DNA from: Bremerella sp. P1
GTDB lineage: Bacteria > Planctomycetota > Planctomycetia > Pirellulales > Pirellulaceae
Assembly (NCBI RefSeq): GCF_028748185.1
Contig: NZ_CP118164.1
Span: 6,225,814-6,289,813, forward strand
Direction of reading: 5' to 3'
DNA length: 64,000 nt
Part shown: piece after piece, positions 63,430 to 64,000 of the stretch
Position numbering within the stretch: the first letter of the stretch is position 1
Layout of the letters: each line of letters opens with the position of its first letter
Made by a program: the position numbers and the translations under genes
The notes under the pieces: generated by a model
What the model was told of the DNA's origin: nothing
Database searches by the model: none
Seen by the model: the letters and a program-made list of their open reading frames with translations, nothing else

Positions 63430-64000
63430 ATGCAAATCACTCCATCTAACTTGGGCTCGTATGTCGCTCTGGCTGCCATGATGGTCGCCACGGTCGGCTG
63501 CACCGGTGGAAACAAGCCAGCTGCCAACGGAGAAGGCGGCGGTCAGGGTTCTGGTGAACTCGTTAAGTTGCAGGGTGCCGGGGCCAGCTTCCCCGCTCTG
63601 TTGTACGGAGCATGGTTCAAGACCTACTCCAACGAACACAAAGGCGCTGTTCAGGTCGACTATCAATCGGTGGGTAGTGGTTCCGGTGTGAGCGCTGTGA
63701 TCGACGGCACGGTCGATTTCGGTGCCAGCGATGCTGCGATGACCGAAGAAGAAATGGCCAAGGTCGAACGCGGCGTTCAGTTGCTGCCTATGACCGCTGG
63801 TGCGATCGTCATTGCTTACAACCTCGAAGGGGTGGAAGACCTGAAGCTTTCCCGCGAAGCTTACGCAGGTATCTTCCTCAAAGAAATCACCAAGTGGAAC
63901 GATCCTAAGATCGCTGCTACCAACGATGGGGTTGAACTTCCTGATGAAGAAATCAATGTCATCGTTCGTTCCGATTCCAGCGGTACCACCTACAACTTCA
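63430..64000 (+). CDS. pstS: Phosphate ABC transporter substrate-binding lipoprotein (3' partial)
   Basis: Open from ATG 63430 to the window end (190 codons visible). A short signal leads to a lipobox (MMVATVGC, then TGG), so the mature protein is a lipoprotein tethered in the periplasm. The start of a PstS fold follows: KLQGAGASFPALLYGAWFKT, YQSVGSGSGVSAVIDGTVDF with GASDAAMT, and IAYNLEGVEDLKLSREAYAG, then WNDPKI and VIVRSDSSGTTYNF. The GASF, SGSG and D-SS-GTT residues are the known phosphate contacts. The rest of the gene and probably pstCAB lie beyond the window. Confidence 0.93.
   Translation, partial: MQITPSNLGSYVALAAMMVATVGCTGGNKPAANGEGGGQGSGELVKLQGAGASFPALLYGAWFKTYSNEHKGAVQVDYQSVGSGSGVSAVIDGTVDFGASDAAMTEEEMAKVERGVQLLPMTAGAIVIAYNLEGVEDLKLSREAYAGIFLKEITKWNDPKIAATNDGVELPDEEINVIVRSDSSGTTYNF

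Overview
The window looks like part of a planctomycete chromosome, most plausibly from the Pirellulaceae (Blastopirellula/Bremerella/Rhodopirellula-like). This rests on gene content: a large MoxR / DUF58 / BatA-like / DUF4175-like / DUF4159 cassette, a PmoA-like DUF6807 protein, a YeeN-type YebC, many proteins with planctomycete-style accessory regions, moderate GC and frequently weak Shine-Dalgarno sequences. Genus and species cannot be fixed from the sequence alone. No rRNA, tRNA, CRISPR array, insertion sequence or prophage was recognised.

Layout. 1-9.8 kb is a mixed region: the end of a small membrane protein, a patatin-like lipase with a membrane anchor, a secreted glycine-zipper protein, an AraC regulator, a class V aminotransferase, an enolase-superfamily enzyme divergent from a PAS-AraC regulator, and an Xaa-Pro aminopeptidase. 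9.85-24.5 kb is one leftward operon of eight tightly coupled genes: a TPR protein with a HEFCH metalloprotease motif, a DUF4159 protein, MoxR ATPase, DUF58, BatA-like VWA protein, a 1220-residue DUF4175-like coiled-coil protein carrying a perfect 5-residue tandem repeat, a VWA/GATase-like membrane protein, and last a legumain/caspase-like (clan CD) protein with an EF-hand loop. 24.8-25.9 kb is a zinc alcohol dehydrogenase. 26.1-32.0 kb is the four-gene 'ligase-associated DNA damage response' operon (exonuclease, ATP-dependent ligase, Lhr-type helicase, PdeM phosphoesterase). 32.2-35.8 kb has a small unknown ORF, a DUF6807 protein, YebC/YeeN with a strong terminator, and an atypical LuxR-type response regulator.

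36-57 kb is an exopolysaccharide locus: outer-membrane export lipoprotein (+), a leftward eight-gene operon (Wzz-like, O-antigen ligase/polymerase, DUF1932 dehydrogenase, RraA-like aldolase, two ATP-grasp ligases, HTTM-like membrane protein, polysaccharide deacetylase), then GT2, a FemAB/CelD-like acyltransferase, the initiating sugar-phosphate transferase, Wzx flippase, GT4, a GH32-like protein, a GNAT acetyltransferase and a LacI regulator. The parts for lipid-linked initiation, glycosyl transfer, flipping, polymerisation, chain-length control and export are all present. The RraA/DUF1932/ATP-grasp/HTTM block has no standard role in such loci and may make and attach an unusual non-sugar substituent.

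57.8-62 kb holds the 2-oxoglutarate dehydrogenase E1 and E2 genes ended by a textbook terminator. 62-64 kb has a YflT-like stress protein, a 69-residue small protein with its own ribosome binding site and terminator, and the start of a phosphate-binding lipoprotein (pstS) that runs off the window, preceded by a candidate Pho-box-like direct repeat.
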